Shown: piece after piece, positions 42,999-50,302 of the stretch
Numbering within the stretch: position 1 is the first letter of the stretch
Layout: the number at the start of each line of letters is the position of its first letter
Source: Pedobacter metabolipauper
GTDB taxonomy: Bacteria; Bacteroidota; Bacteroidia; Sphingobacteriales; Sphingobacteriaceae
Direction: 5' to 3'
Length of the DNA stretch: 64,000 nucleotides
Assembly: GCF_004362715.1 (NCBI RefSeq)
Contig: NZ_SNYC01000003.1
Coordinates: 807,601-871,600, forward strand
The notes under the pieces: generated by a model
The model's database searches: none
What the model saw: the letters and a program-made list of their open reading frames with translations, nothing else
Told to the model about the DNA's origin: nothing
Program-made: the position numbers and the translations under genes

Positions 42999-43661
42999 TT
43001 AAAATAATTGGTTTAACGCCGGATCATTATAAGTACTGATAAATGCAATGACATTGGTATAGCTTGAAAAATCTTCCTGACCATGCATTGTGGTGAGTAC
43101 CACGCATTTCATGCCTGCATTTTGAGCGGCTTCTACACCCTTAGGTGCATCTTCAAATACGACACAATTTTCTGGTGCTGATCCCAATAGTTCAGCCGCT
43201 TTTAAGAAAGTTTCCGGATGTGGTTTACTAACCTGTACATCATCTGCACTTACCACAGCTTTAAAATAATGCCCGATAGCTAAACCGTCCAGCACGAAAT
43301 TAATATTAAAGGGGATGGCAGCAGAGCCAATAGCCATAGAAATACCTGCTGCTTTCGCTTTTTCTAAAAAACCATCCAGTCCATCGATAAGGGATAAACT
43401 TGAACGGTATGCTGCCTGGTAGCGGTGTTCTTTCTCTAAAGACAGCTTATCTTCCTCTTCCGGCGTAAAGCGCTTATCACCAAAGATGCGGTGCAGCAGT
43501 TCGCTGTTCTTGCCATACATTTGTTTTTTTACTTCCTCATACGTTAATCCAGCTTTAAGGTCGTCGTTTATAATAGAACTCCAGGCTTTGCCATGAAATT
43601 CCATATCATCTACCATGGTTCCGTTAAGGTCGAATATGAAAGCGGTTGGTTTTGTAGTCAT
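42999..43661 (-). CDS. HAD hydrolase, beta-phosphoglucomutase-like
   Basis: A 220-residue HAD-superfamily protein with an alpha-helical cap. Motif I is F10-D11-L-N13-G-T-M-V-D, motif II is IGSA, motif III is SKPHPETF, and motif IV is VVFEDAPKGVEAA. The nucleophile Asp11 is present, but the second Asp of DxDGT is Asn13. The cap and motif IV are of the beta-PGM/sugar-phosphatase group. The Asn may change the acid/base step, so the activity is uncertain (phosphatase versus mutase). It lies upstream of the trehalose region. Confidence 0.88.
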   Translation of the reverse strand: MTTKPTAFIFDLNGTMVDDMEFHGKAWSSIINDDLKAGLTYEEVKKQMYGKNSELLHRIFGDKRFTPEEEDKLSLEKEHRYQAAYRSSLSLIDGLDGFLEKAKAAGISMAIGSAAIPFNINFVLDGLAIGHYFKAVVSADDVQVSKPHPETFLKAAELLGSAPENCVVFEDAPKGVEAAQNAGMKCVVLTTMHGQEDFSSYTNVIAFISTYNDPALNQLF

Positions 43662-43730
43662 CAGGGAGTGTCTATCTTTAAAATGCGTATTTGTTGTTTA
43701 AGAGGCTAATATAACTCAAATACTATTCTT

Positions 43731-43820
43731 ATAAAAAGAGTGCACTTATTCAAGAAGCATTAATTCCGATAAAGAATCGGAAAGAACGCTGAGGTCTTTC
43801 GTTAAGCGCGCTCTTTTTAT
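43731..43820. repeat. Structured ~90-bp repeat, copy A
   Basis: First of three copies (others at 43874 and 47016). The ends ATAAAAAGAG (43731-43740) and CTCTTTTTAT (43811-43820) are perfect complements. Inside lies the hairpin TTCCGAT-AAAGA-ATCGGAA followed by the constant stretch AAAGAACGCTGAGGTCTTT. Compared with B and C the core has one deletion (AAGAAGC instead of AAGACTGC) and a changed hairpin loop. It lies between the HAD gene and the GH15 gene, in the untranslated space of two minus-strand genes. Confidence 0.85.
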
Positions 43821-43873
43821 TGAAAATAATACCAACAAGATTTTGGCGTCTATGTTTGTTCTATATTGTAATT

Positions 43874-43960
43874 AAAAAAGGAACTCTTGTTCAAGACTGC
43901 ATTAATTCCGATGAAGGATCGGAAAGAACGCTGAGGTCTTTCATTAAGAGTTTCTTTTTT
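43874..43960. repeat. Structured ~90-bp repeat, copy B
   Basis: Second copy. Outer arms AAAAAAGGAACTCTT (43874-43888) and AAGAGTTTCTTTTTT (43946-43960) pair throughout (one G-U). The 59-nt core (43890-43948) is identical to that of copy C. The outer stem sequence differs from copies A and C at many positions yet still pairs, which points to selection on structure. It lies 54 bp after copy A, in the 353-bp gap before the GH15 gene. Confidence 0.88.
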
Positions 43961-44014
43961 ATTGAAAATACTTACACATTTGCATAGCGTATATTTCTTA
44001 TTTAACGATTACCA

Positions 44015-45799
44015 TTACAGGAATATAGGACGATCCAGTTTAATAGCAATGCGATGTGCTGCGTTCATTAAGCCGACATGACTATAAGCCTGCGGAAAAT
44101 TACCCCATTGACTTCCATCATTTTCATCTACATCTTCGCTGAACAGTAACAGGTGATTGGCATATTTAATGATCGATTCGAATTCTCTGATGGCATCGTC
44201 TAATCTACCTACGCAGGCAAGTGCTTCAACATACCAGAAGGCACAGATCAGAAAGGTTGTTTTAGGTTTACCAAAATCATCAGTATGCAGGTATCTGTAG
44301 AACAGGCCATTTTCTGCTTTAAGTTCTTTTTCTAGCGCAATCAGATGGTCTTTAGCTCTTTGAGAATTAGGATCTAAATAATTCATCAGGATTAACTGCA
44401 GGGTACTGGCATCTAAGTGCGGACTTCCAACGGCATGATTATATACTTTCCTTTCTGGGTCATAACAATCTTCGATGTGCTGGGCAGCCTTATCAATTAA
44501 GATTTGGGCTCTTTGCTTAAATTCTTCATTACCTATTTTGGTGGCTATTTTTAAAGCGGCATTGGCACCGGCCCATTGAAATAGATTGGTGTAGCAATGA
44601 ATATTGGCAATGTTCCTGAATTCCCAAATCCCGGCATCCTTTTCATCAATGGTCCGCTCTATCTTTTTCAAAAGATAGTCGAGCCATTTTTCTGAATCCT
44701 GGCGTTCTTTGGAAATAAAGCGCTGATCATTGTATAAGGGAAGCATAGAGACAAGAACTTGTCCATAGATGTCGTTCTGGATATGTTCGTAAGCTTGATT
44801 TCCGATCCGTACAGGCTGATTGCCCTGGTAACCTGCTATATCTTCCAGAATCCGTTCTGTAAGTACGCGCTCGCCGCCAATACCAAACAAGGGCTGATAA
44901 CGCTCGTCGTCTCTAAAGGAGATATCAGTTACGTAGCCAAAATACTTTTCCATTTCTTCAAAGTGACCAATGTGGCTTAGCGAAGTAATTACGTAATAGG
45001 TGTCACGCATCCAGCAATACCGATAGTCCCAATTCCGGGTACTTCCTGGTGATTCCGGTAAACTGGTTGTGCTGGCTGCTATGATCGCCCCGGTATCTTC
45101 GTATTGGTGGATCTTTAAAACGAGGGCAGAACGGATTACCAGGTGCTGATAGAATCCGGCAATATTAGAATGCTTGATCCATCGTCTCCAATATTTAATC
45201 GTTTCTGTCAGGAACCGTTCGGCAGTACTCGCTATTGGGGCATCCAATTCATGTCCATAAGTTAAGATCAGGTATTTGGTCTCATTTAATGCAAAATGTC
45301 TTTCGTCTTCAATGTAGCTCAATGAAATATCCGTACTTAAACGCATAAATTCATCGCCTCCAGTATATTGAATGTGATTGCTTCCGCGATGGGCTTTTTG
45401 CTTCATTGCGCCGTAATCGCATACGGGATTGCATTTTACACGGATCCTGGGATTACCTTCTAAGGGCTCAATCTTCCGGATTACCATTAAAGGCTTATAA
45501 TACCGCTCATACTGATGAAAGCGCGGTGCAAAATCAGTGATCCTGTATTTACCTTCGGGGCTGCTGATCTCTGTGCAGAGCACATTGGTATTTTCAAGAT
45601 AGAATTGTCTGGAAGTATATTCGCCATGTGGGAGAATTGAAAATTCGCCACCCTTTTCTGTGTCCAGTAAACCTCCAAAAACGAAAGTACTGTCGAATCT
45701 TGGCCAGCAAAGCCAATCAATATTTGTATTCTTATTTATGTGTGCCAGATAAGCACAGTTTCCAATAATACCTGTTTGATAGGTATGTCTTTCTGCCAT
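44015..45799 (-). CDS. GH15 glucoamylase/trehalase-type enzyme
   Basis: A 594-residue glycosidase of family 15. The N-terminal beta-sandwich (TGIIGNCAYLAHINKNTNIDWLCWPRFDS) is followed by the alpha6/alpha6 barrel, with SPGSTRNWDYRYCWMRDTYY near residue 255-275 as the family hallmark and RAAQIEDCYDPERKV-type helices. Catalytic glutamates cannot be placed with confidence. No signal peptide, so it acts in the cytosol. The start is ATG 45799, since the 15 upstream residues from 45844 are not family-like. Near the fused OtsA-OtsB gene, a trehalase or maltooligosaccharide hydrolase role is plausible, though glucoamylase is also possible. Confidence 0.85.
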   Translation of the reverse strand: MAERHTYQTGIIGNCAYLAHINKNTNIDWLCWPRFDSTFVFGGLLDTEKGGEFSILPHGEYTSRQFYLENTNVLCTEISSPEGKYRITDFAPRFHQYERYYKPLMVIRKIEPLEGNPRIRVKCNPVCDYGAMKQKAHRGSNHIQYTGGDEFMRLSTDISLSYIEDERHFALNETKYLILTYGHELDAPIASTAERFLTETIKYWRRWIKHSNIAGFYQHLVIRSALVLKIHQYEDTGAIIAASTTSLPESPGSTRNWDYRYCWMRDTYYVITSLSHIGHFEEMEKYFGYVTDISFRDDERYQPLFGIGGERVLTERILEDIAGYQGNQPVRIGNQAYEHIQNDIYGQVLVSMLPLYNDQRFISKERQDSEKWLDYLLKKIERTIDEKDAGIWEFRNIANIHCYTNLFQWAGANAALKIATKIGNEEFKQRAQILIDKAAQHIEDCYDPERKVYNHAVGSPHLDASTLQLILMNYLDPNSQRAKDHLIALEKELKAENGLFYRYLHTDDFGKPKTTFLICAFWYVEALACVGRLDDAIREFESIIKYANHLLLFSEDVDENDGSQWGNFPQAYSHVGLMNAAHRIAIKLDRPIFL

Positions 45800-45881
45800 A
45801 TATAAATTTAGATTGTGGTACTTAAATACAACAGGATAATGCATATTTTGTTGTTATTATTCTCATATAATCATTCAGTAG

Positions 45882-45917
45882 CCTACCGTTATGAAAAAAT
45901 ACCCTACCATAATGAAA
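45882..45917. promoter_or_regulatory. 21-bp-spaced direct repeats in the GH15/SPFH divergent region
   Basis: CCTACCGTTATGAAA (45882-45896) and CCTACCATAATGAAA (45903-45917) match at 13 of 15 positions and are spaced by 21 bp, i.e. two helical turns. Their ACCGTTATG core is close to the LytTR-type binding pattern, which also comes in such pairs. They could be a response-regulator site controlling either divergent gene. An AT-rich hairpin (ACCCT/AGGGT) partly overlaps. Function is inferred. Confidence 0.35.
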
Positions 45918-46068
45918 GGGTTTTTTATTTCGATTATTGACGCCTTTTGACAAAAACCTTCAATTTAAGATATTTAGGCCCTATTTGAGGCTTAAAATCA
46001 AATCCGGCATTTCAGTTGCCGCCATACTTACTATAAATTAATCAAATCAAAATTTAAACTTAAACATC

Positions 46069-46974
46069 ATGTTTTTAATTAGTATTGGTATCATCGCTTT
46101 AATAGCCGGTTTCGTTTTATCTGCACAACAAAATCAAAGTTCCCGCTACGGAATCATTGCCCGGGTTGCTGGAATTGTCTTGATTGGGCTCGGGATCTTT
46201 ACAACCATGTTTAAAACGATTGATACGGGACAGGTAGGTGTCAAAACATTATTCGGTAAGGTTGAAGATGACGTCTTATATAGCGGTTTACATGTCGTTA
46301 ATCCTTTGGTAGAAATTACATCCTTTGATGTAAAAACACAAAACTATACGATGTCTGCCGTGCACGATGAAGGTATGAAATCTGGTGATGATGCTATCCG
46401 CGTATTGTCTGCTGACGGACTGGAGGTAACCATTGATCTTTCTGTTTTATTTAAAGTGAGTGCGTCGAAAGCACCAACCATATTGCGCCAGATTGGTGAT
46501 GATTACCTGGATAAGATTGTCCGCCCCGTTTCAAGAACTGCCATTCGTGATAATGCCGTTTCTTATGAAGCTATTGCACTGTATTCTACCAAACGCGAAG
46601 AATTTCAGAACCGCATATTTAACGCGATCAACAGCAGCTTTGCAAAAAGAGGTTTGGTGCTTGAGCAATTGCTGGTGCGAAATATAACCTTACCAGAGTC
46701 TGTAAAAAAGACCATCGAATCCAAGATCAATGCAGAGCAGGATGCGCAGAAAATGATCTTCGTGCTTCAGAAAGAAAAACAGGAAGCAGAACGTAAGCGT
46801 GTTGAAGCCCAGGGTATAGCCGATTATCAAAAGATCCTTTCTACCGGGCTTAGCGACAAACAACTACAATATGAAGCCATTAAAGCTCAAAAAGAAATTG
46901 CATTATCGCCAAACTCAAAGGTAATTATTATGGGAAGCACTAAAGGAACACCTATTTTAATCAATGGAAATTAA
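46069..46974 (+). CDS. SPFH/Band 7 (prohibitin-type) membrane protein
   Basis: A 301-residue protein with two N-terminal hydrophobic segments (about residues 3-19 and 30-48), then the SPFH domain (TIDTGQVGVKTLFGKVEDDV... to about 215) and a coiled coil (INAEQDAQKMIFVLQKEKQEAERKRVEAQG). It would assemble into membrane microdomain scaffolds or regulate proteases. It follows the GH15 gene on the opposite strand and lies just before copy C of the structured repeat. No partner protease gene is adjacent. Confidence 0.9.
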   Translation: MFLISIGIIALIAGFVLSAQQNQSSRYGIIARVAGIVLIGLGIFTTMFKTIDTGQVGVKTLFGKVEDDVLYSGLHVVNPLVEITSFDVKTQNYTMSAVHDEGMKSGDDAIRVLSADGLEVTIDLSVLFKVSASKAPTILRQIGDDYLDKIVRPVSRTAIRDNAVSYEAIALYSTKREEFQNRIFNAINSSFAKRGLVLEQLLVRNITLPESVKKTIESKINAEQDAQKMIFVLQKEKQEAERKRVEAQGIADYQKILSTGLSDKQLQYEAIKAQKEIALSPNSKVIIMGSTKGTPILINGN

Positions 46975-47015
46975 ACGGGATAATAGCATGTGCTAAAACT
47001 TCCAGATTATTTTCA

Positions 47016-47106
47016 ATAAAAAGAGTGCGCTTATTCAAGACTGCATTAATTCCGATGAAGGATCGGAAAGAACGCTGAGGTCTTTCATTAAGCGTACTCT
47101 TTTTAT
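47016..47106. repeat. Structured ~90-bp repeat, copy C
   Basis: Third copy. Outer ends ATAAAAAGAG (47016-47025) and CTCTTTTTAT (47097-47106) are complementary. The 59-nt core (47034-47092) is identical to that of copy B. The 5' flank TTTTCA (47010-47015) continues the complement of the 3' flank TGAAAA after copy A. It sits between convergent genes (SPFH and the trehalose-phosphate gene), where a bidirectional terminator would be expected. Confidence 0.88.
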
Positions 47107-47158
47107 AAGAATAACTCGAAGAATCAGGTATCACAACACAAAACTTATACGCTTATAC

Positions 47159-49360
47159 TCAATAAGACGTTATTTTTTGCGTAGAAATAAAGCTTTTCAG
47201 CAATTCACGCACTTCTTTAAAGTCTCTCAGATAATACTGCGCTGCAGAGATGTTGCTACCGACTTTAATCGTATAGGCTTCCGGGGGCAAGGTCTTAAAT
47301 ATATCTTCATCCGTATGATCATCGCCTAGCGCAATAATAAAATCAGGATTGTTGTTGTACAGCCAATTCTGTGCAGCTTTCCCTTTATTTACTTCGATGT
47401 TCTTAAATTCTATGACTTTATTGCCTGGCATCATTTGTAAGCCTTTATCAGCAATCATCATTCTAAGGTGGTTACTGATCTCATTGGCACGAAGTTCCCC
47501 AAGACCTTTTTCTACTTTGCGATAGTGCCACACCAGCGAATAGCTTTTCTCTTCGACAAAAGAGCCGGGTGTACGGTCTGTGTAAGTATCGAGAACTGTT
47601 TTAACATCCTGTTTCCACTTGTCAGTAAGCAGGGGCAGTGCTTTCCAATCTTCATTCAGGTGTTTTTGCCAGGCACCATGCTCGGCAATCATTTCCAGAT
47701 TTAAGTGGCCAAACCACTGCTGAAGGGTTTGGTACCGGCGACCGCTGATAATAACTACTCGGTTAGCAGGGTCTGCAGACAGCTGCCCCAATATATCATA
47801 AAGCTCCTGATCTGGAGATGCCTTATCAATATCACCATGAAAGCCGACCAGTGTACCATCGTAGTCTAAAAATATGTACCTGTCTTTTGATTTTAAATAG
47901 TCATCTGCCATGCGCTCCCGTACAGAAAGCACGGCATGTTTTGTTAATAAAGATTGCTGTATCTCTTTAACTTCAAGTAATTTATCCATAAAGTTTTTAA
48001 CCCAAAGGTTGATGTCAAATTTTTTAACGATGTGCCTCATGCTGGTCATCCGGGTATTCTGCTCGTCTGGCGGCATATTAATTGCGCGATTGATGGCACG
48101 CATCACATCACCAATGTTATTTGGATTTACGATCAATGCATCATTAAGCTCTTTAGATGCTCCGGCCATTTCACTGAGAATCAACACTCCATCATTTTTA
48201 GTTCTTGATGCTACATATTCTTTACTTACCAGGTTCATGCCATCACGCATGGGGGTAACGATACAAATATCCGCTATGCTATATAGTGCTGATAAGAACT
48301 CAACGGAGAAGGAGCGGTAGAAATAGTGGATAGGAACCCAGTTTAACGTTCTAAACCTGGAATTGATGTTCCCTACCAGCTGATCAATCTGATCACGCAG
48401 TTCTTTATATTTAGGAACGGTATCCCTGGAAGGAACAACGATCATAAAGAGCGAGATCTTATCGATGTATTCCGGATGCATTTGCAGTAATAATTCCAGT
48501 GCTTGTAATCGCTGAAGAATCCCTTTACTGTAGTCCAGCCTGTCAATGGAGAGCATTATTTTAGTATTCTGGTGGCTCTCTTTAAAGTTTGCTGTATGCT
48601 TTGCTACTTTCTCATGCCTGGTAAGGGATTCAAACTTTTGGTAATCTATGCCCATTGGAAACGACTCCACAACGATTTGCCTGTTTTTGTGCATGATGAT
48701 GTTTTCCGATTGCTTGCTGGAAGACAACATGGATACAGCACTTAAGAAGTGCTTTACGTCATCAAAGGTATGAAAACCCAAAAGGTCTGCACCGAGCATA
48801 CCGGAGATGATCTCCTCCCGCCAGGGGATGACCCTCAATATTTCGTAAGAAGGAAAAGGAATGTGCTGAAAAAATCCTATGGTCACGGCAGGTCTTTCCG
48901 TGCGAACTAAGCAGGGAAGGAGCAGCAGCTGGTAATCATGGACCCAAATGGTATCTCCATCATTGATATTTTGGATCACGGTATCCCTGAATTTTTCGTT
49001 TACAGACTTATAGGAATCCCAATACGTTTGCTCAAAGTTAGCATATGTAGTAAGGTAATGAAATATTGGCCACAAAACTTCATTGGAAAAGCCTTCATAA
49101 TAAAGGCTGATTTCTTCATTGGTAAGGAAGACGGGGATGAGGTTAAATTCAGCTAATTTCTGCCGTACTTCATCCTGACGATCTTCGGGAACTTCTATTC
49201 CGGGCCAGCCGATCCAAACGTTATTTCCTCTTTTATAAACCGAGCCTAAACCGGTTGCGAGACCTCCTTCACTGGGCCTTAATCTATATTCACCGTTGTG
49301 TTCTGTGATCTTTACAGGTAAGCGGTTGGATATGATTATGGTTTTGTTATGAACTGTCAT
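47159..49360 (-). CDS. otsAB: Fused trehalose-6-phosphate synthase/phosphatase
   Basis: A 733-residue bifunctional enzyme. Residues 1-480 form a GT20 synthase (IISNRLPVKI, GGLATGLGSV, IWVHDYQLLLLPCLVR, SIDRLDYSKGILQRLQA, VTPMRDGMNLVSKEYVASR), making trehalose-6-phosphate from UDP-glucose and glucose-6-phosphate. From about 490 comes an OtsB-type HAD phosphatase with FLDYDGTLVG (nucleophile Asp near 499), VVIISGR and ALGDDHTDEDIF. The fused form is typical of Bacteroidota. It should give trehalose as osmoprotectant. It stands alone on its strand, with the GH15 enzyme nearby as a possible hydrolase. Confidence 0.95.
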   Translation of the reverse strand: MTVHNKTIIISNRLPVKITEHNGEYRLRPSEGGLATGLGSVYKRGNNVWIGWPGIEVPEDRQDEVRQKLAEFNLIPVFLTNEEISLYYEGFSNEVLWPIFHYLTTYANFEQTYWDSYKSVNEKFRDTVIQNINDGDTIWVHDYQLLLLPCLVRTERPAVTIGFFQHIPFPSYEILRVIPWREEIISGMLGADLLGFHTFDDVKHFLSAVSMLSSSKQSENIIMHKNRQIVVESFPMGIDYQKFESLTRHEKVAKHTANFKESHQNTKIMLSIDRLDYSKGILQRLQALELLLQMHPEYIDKISLFMIVVPSRDTVPKYKELRDQIDQLVGNINSRFRTLNWVPIHYFYRSFSVEFLSALYSIADICIVTPMRDGMNLVSKEYVASRTKNDGVLILSEMAGASKELNDALIVNPNNIGDVMRAINRAINMPPDEQNTRMTSMRHIVKKFDINLWVKNFMDKLLEVKEIQQSLLTKHAVLSVRERMADDYLKSKDRYIFLDYDGTLVGFHGDIDKASPDQELYDILGQLSADPANRVVIISGRRYQTLQQWFGHLNLEMIAEHGAWQKHLNEDWKALPLLTDKWKQDVKTVLDTYTDRTPGSFVEEKSYSLVWHYRKVEKGLGELRANEISNHLRMMIADKGLQMMPGNKVIEFKNIEVNKGKAAQNWLYNNNPDFIIALGDDHTDEDIFKTLPPEAYTIKVGSNISAAQYYLRDFKEVRELLKSFISTQKITSY

Positions 49361-49557
49361 ATATTATAAAACAACGTGTTAAAACAACAATTGTTTGATT
49401 TAAATCAGATTAGGGGCGTTATTGACTGATTACCAGAGTCCTTTGCAATGTTAAGAATCGCATTTATATTTAATTGAGAAGGCAATCTGTTTATCTGCTA
49501 TGCTTGGCTTTAAATTTGTTGATGGATGGGATATACTTAAAATATCCAATCTCATTT

Positions 49558-50301
49558 ATGATCAAAAAATCCGGATCCATCTTAATTACAAGCCTTCTAT
49601 TTCTGTGTTCCTGTTCCTCTGTTTATATGCCTAACGTACCCAATACACCCATGTTAAGTGCTGCAGGAGAATTTAGTGGTGGCGCACATATTTCATTAAG
49701 GGGTAATGCAAGTTTAAACGGTGCCTATGCAGTATCGGATCATTTCGGTGTACTTTTTAGTGGATCGACCATGAACCAGGAACGTTATGCAAAGGACTAT
49801 AAGCACAAGCTGATCGAATTTGGAGGCGGGTATTTCAATACCTTTGGTCCGGATGATAACCGGATCCTGGAAGTATATGCCGGATATGGCGGCGGTAAGA
49901 CAGACCGTGTGTATCGTGAGTTTGATGACAATGATGTGCTCTTCAATACGAATGTTGAAGAAGTTACCTACAGCAAGACCTTTTTACAGGTTAATTATAG
50001 CTCCAGGAAGTCGAACGACCTGAAGCTATTTGGTAAGAATTTTCCGATCAATTATGGTACGGCACTCCGCATCAGTCATGTGGACATGAAGACCTTTATG
50101 CGCAATAACATCGGACAAACCCGTGAGGGAAATGTATTTTTTGAACCCATCTTTTTCACAAGGATGCGTTTGAGTGATGTTGTACAGCTTCAATATACCT
50201 CCAGCGCGAACTTCGGCCTGAATAGCCGAAAGTTCATGAGTGCTGGAAATTCTATATTTACAATTGGTGCCGTTGTAAATGTGGGTGGTAAGATCAAATA
50301 A
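49558..50301 (+). CDS. Putative outer-membrane lipoprotein, beta-barrel-like
   Basis: A 247-residue protein with a lipoprotein-type start: MIKKSGSILITSLLFLCSC, Cys at 17 or 19. The remainder is strand-rich with regular alternation (AYAVSDHFGVLFSG, EVYAGYGGG, NFGLNSRKF) as in small surface beta-barrels. No family name is certain. I use ATG 49558, which begins the signal sequence; an upstream in-frame start would give an untypical 28-residue extension. It is convergent with the cytochrome fusion gene (1-nt gap). Confidence 0.72.
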   Translation: MIKKSGSILITSLLFLCSCSSVYMPNVPNTPMLSAAGEFSGGAHISLRGNASLNGAYAVSDHFGVLFSGSTMNQERYAKDYKHKLIEFGGGYFNTFGPDDNRILEVYAGYGGGKTDRVYREFDDNDVLFNTNVEEVTYSKTFLQVNYSSRKSNDLKLFGKNFPINYGTALRISHVDMKTFMRNNIGQTREGNVFFEPIFFTRMRLSDVVQLQYTSSANFGLNSRKFMSAGNSIFTIGAVVNVGGKIK

Positions 50302-50302
50302 T

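Noticed and set aside
43731..43960. CRISPR array from copies A and B
   Set aside because: Only two adjacent copies, units about 90 bp with internal hairpins, no spacers and no cas genes.
44015..49360. A full trehalose operon
   Set aside because: GH15, SPFH and otsAB are on different strands with repeats between; they are neighbours, not one transcription unit.
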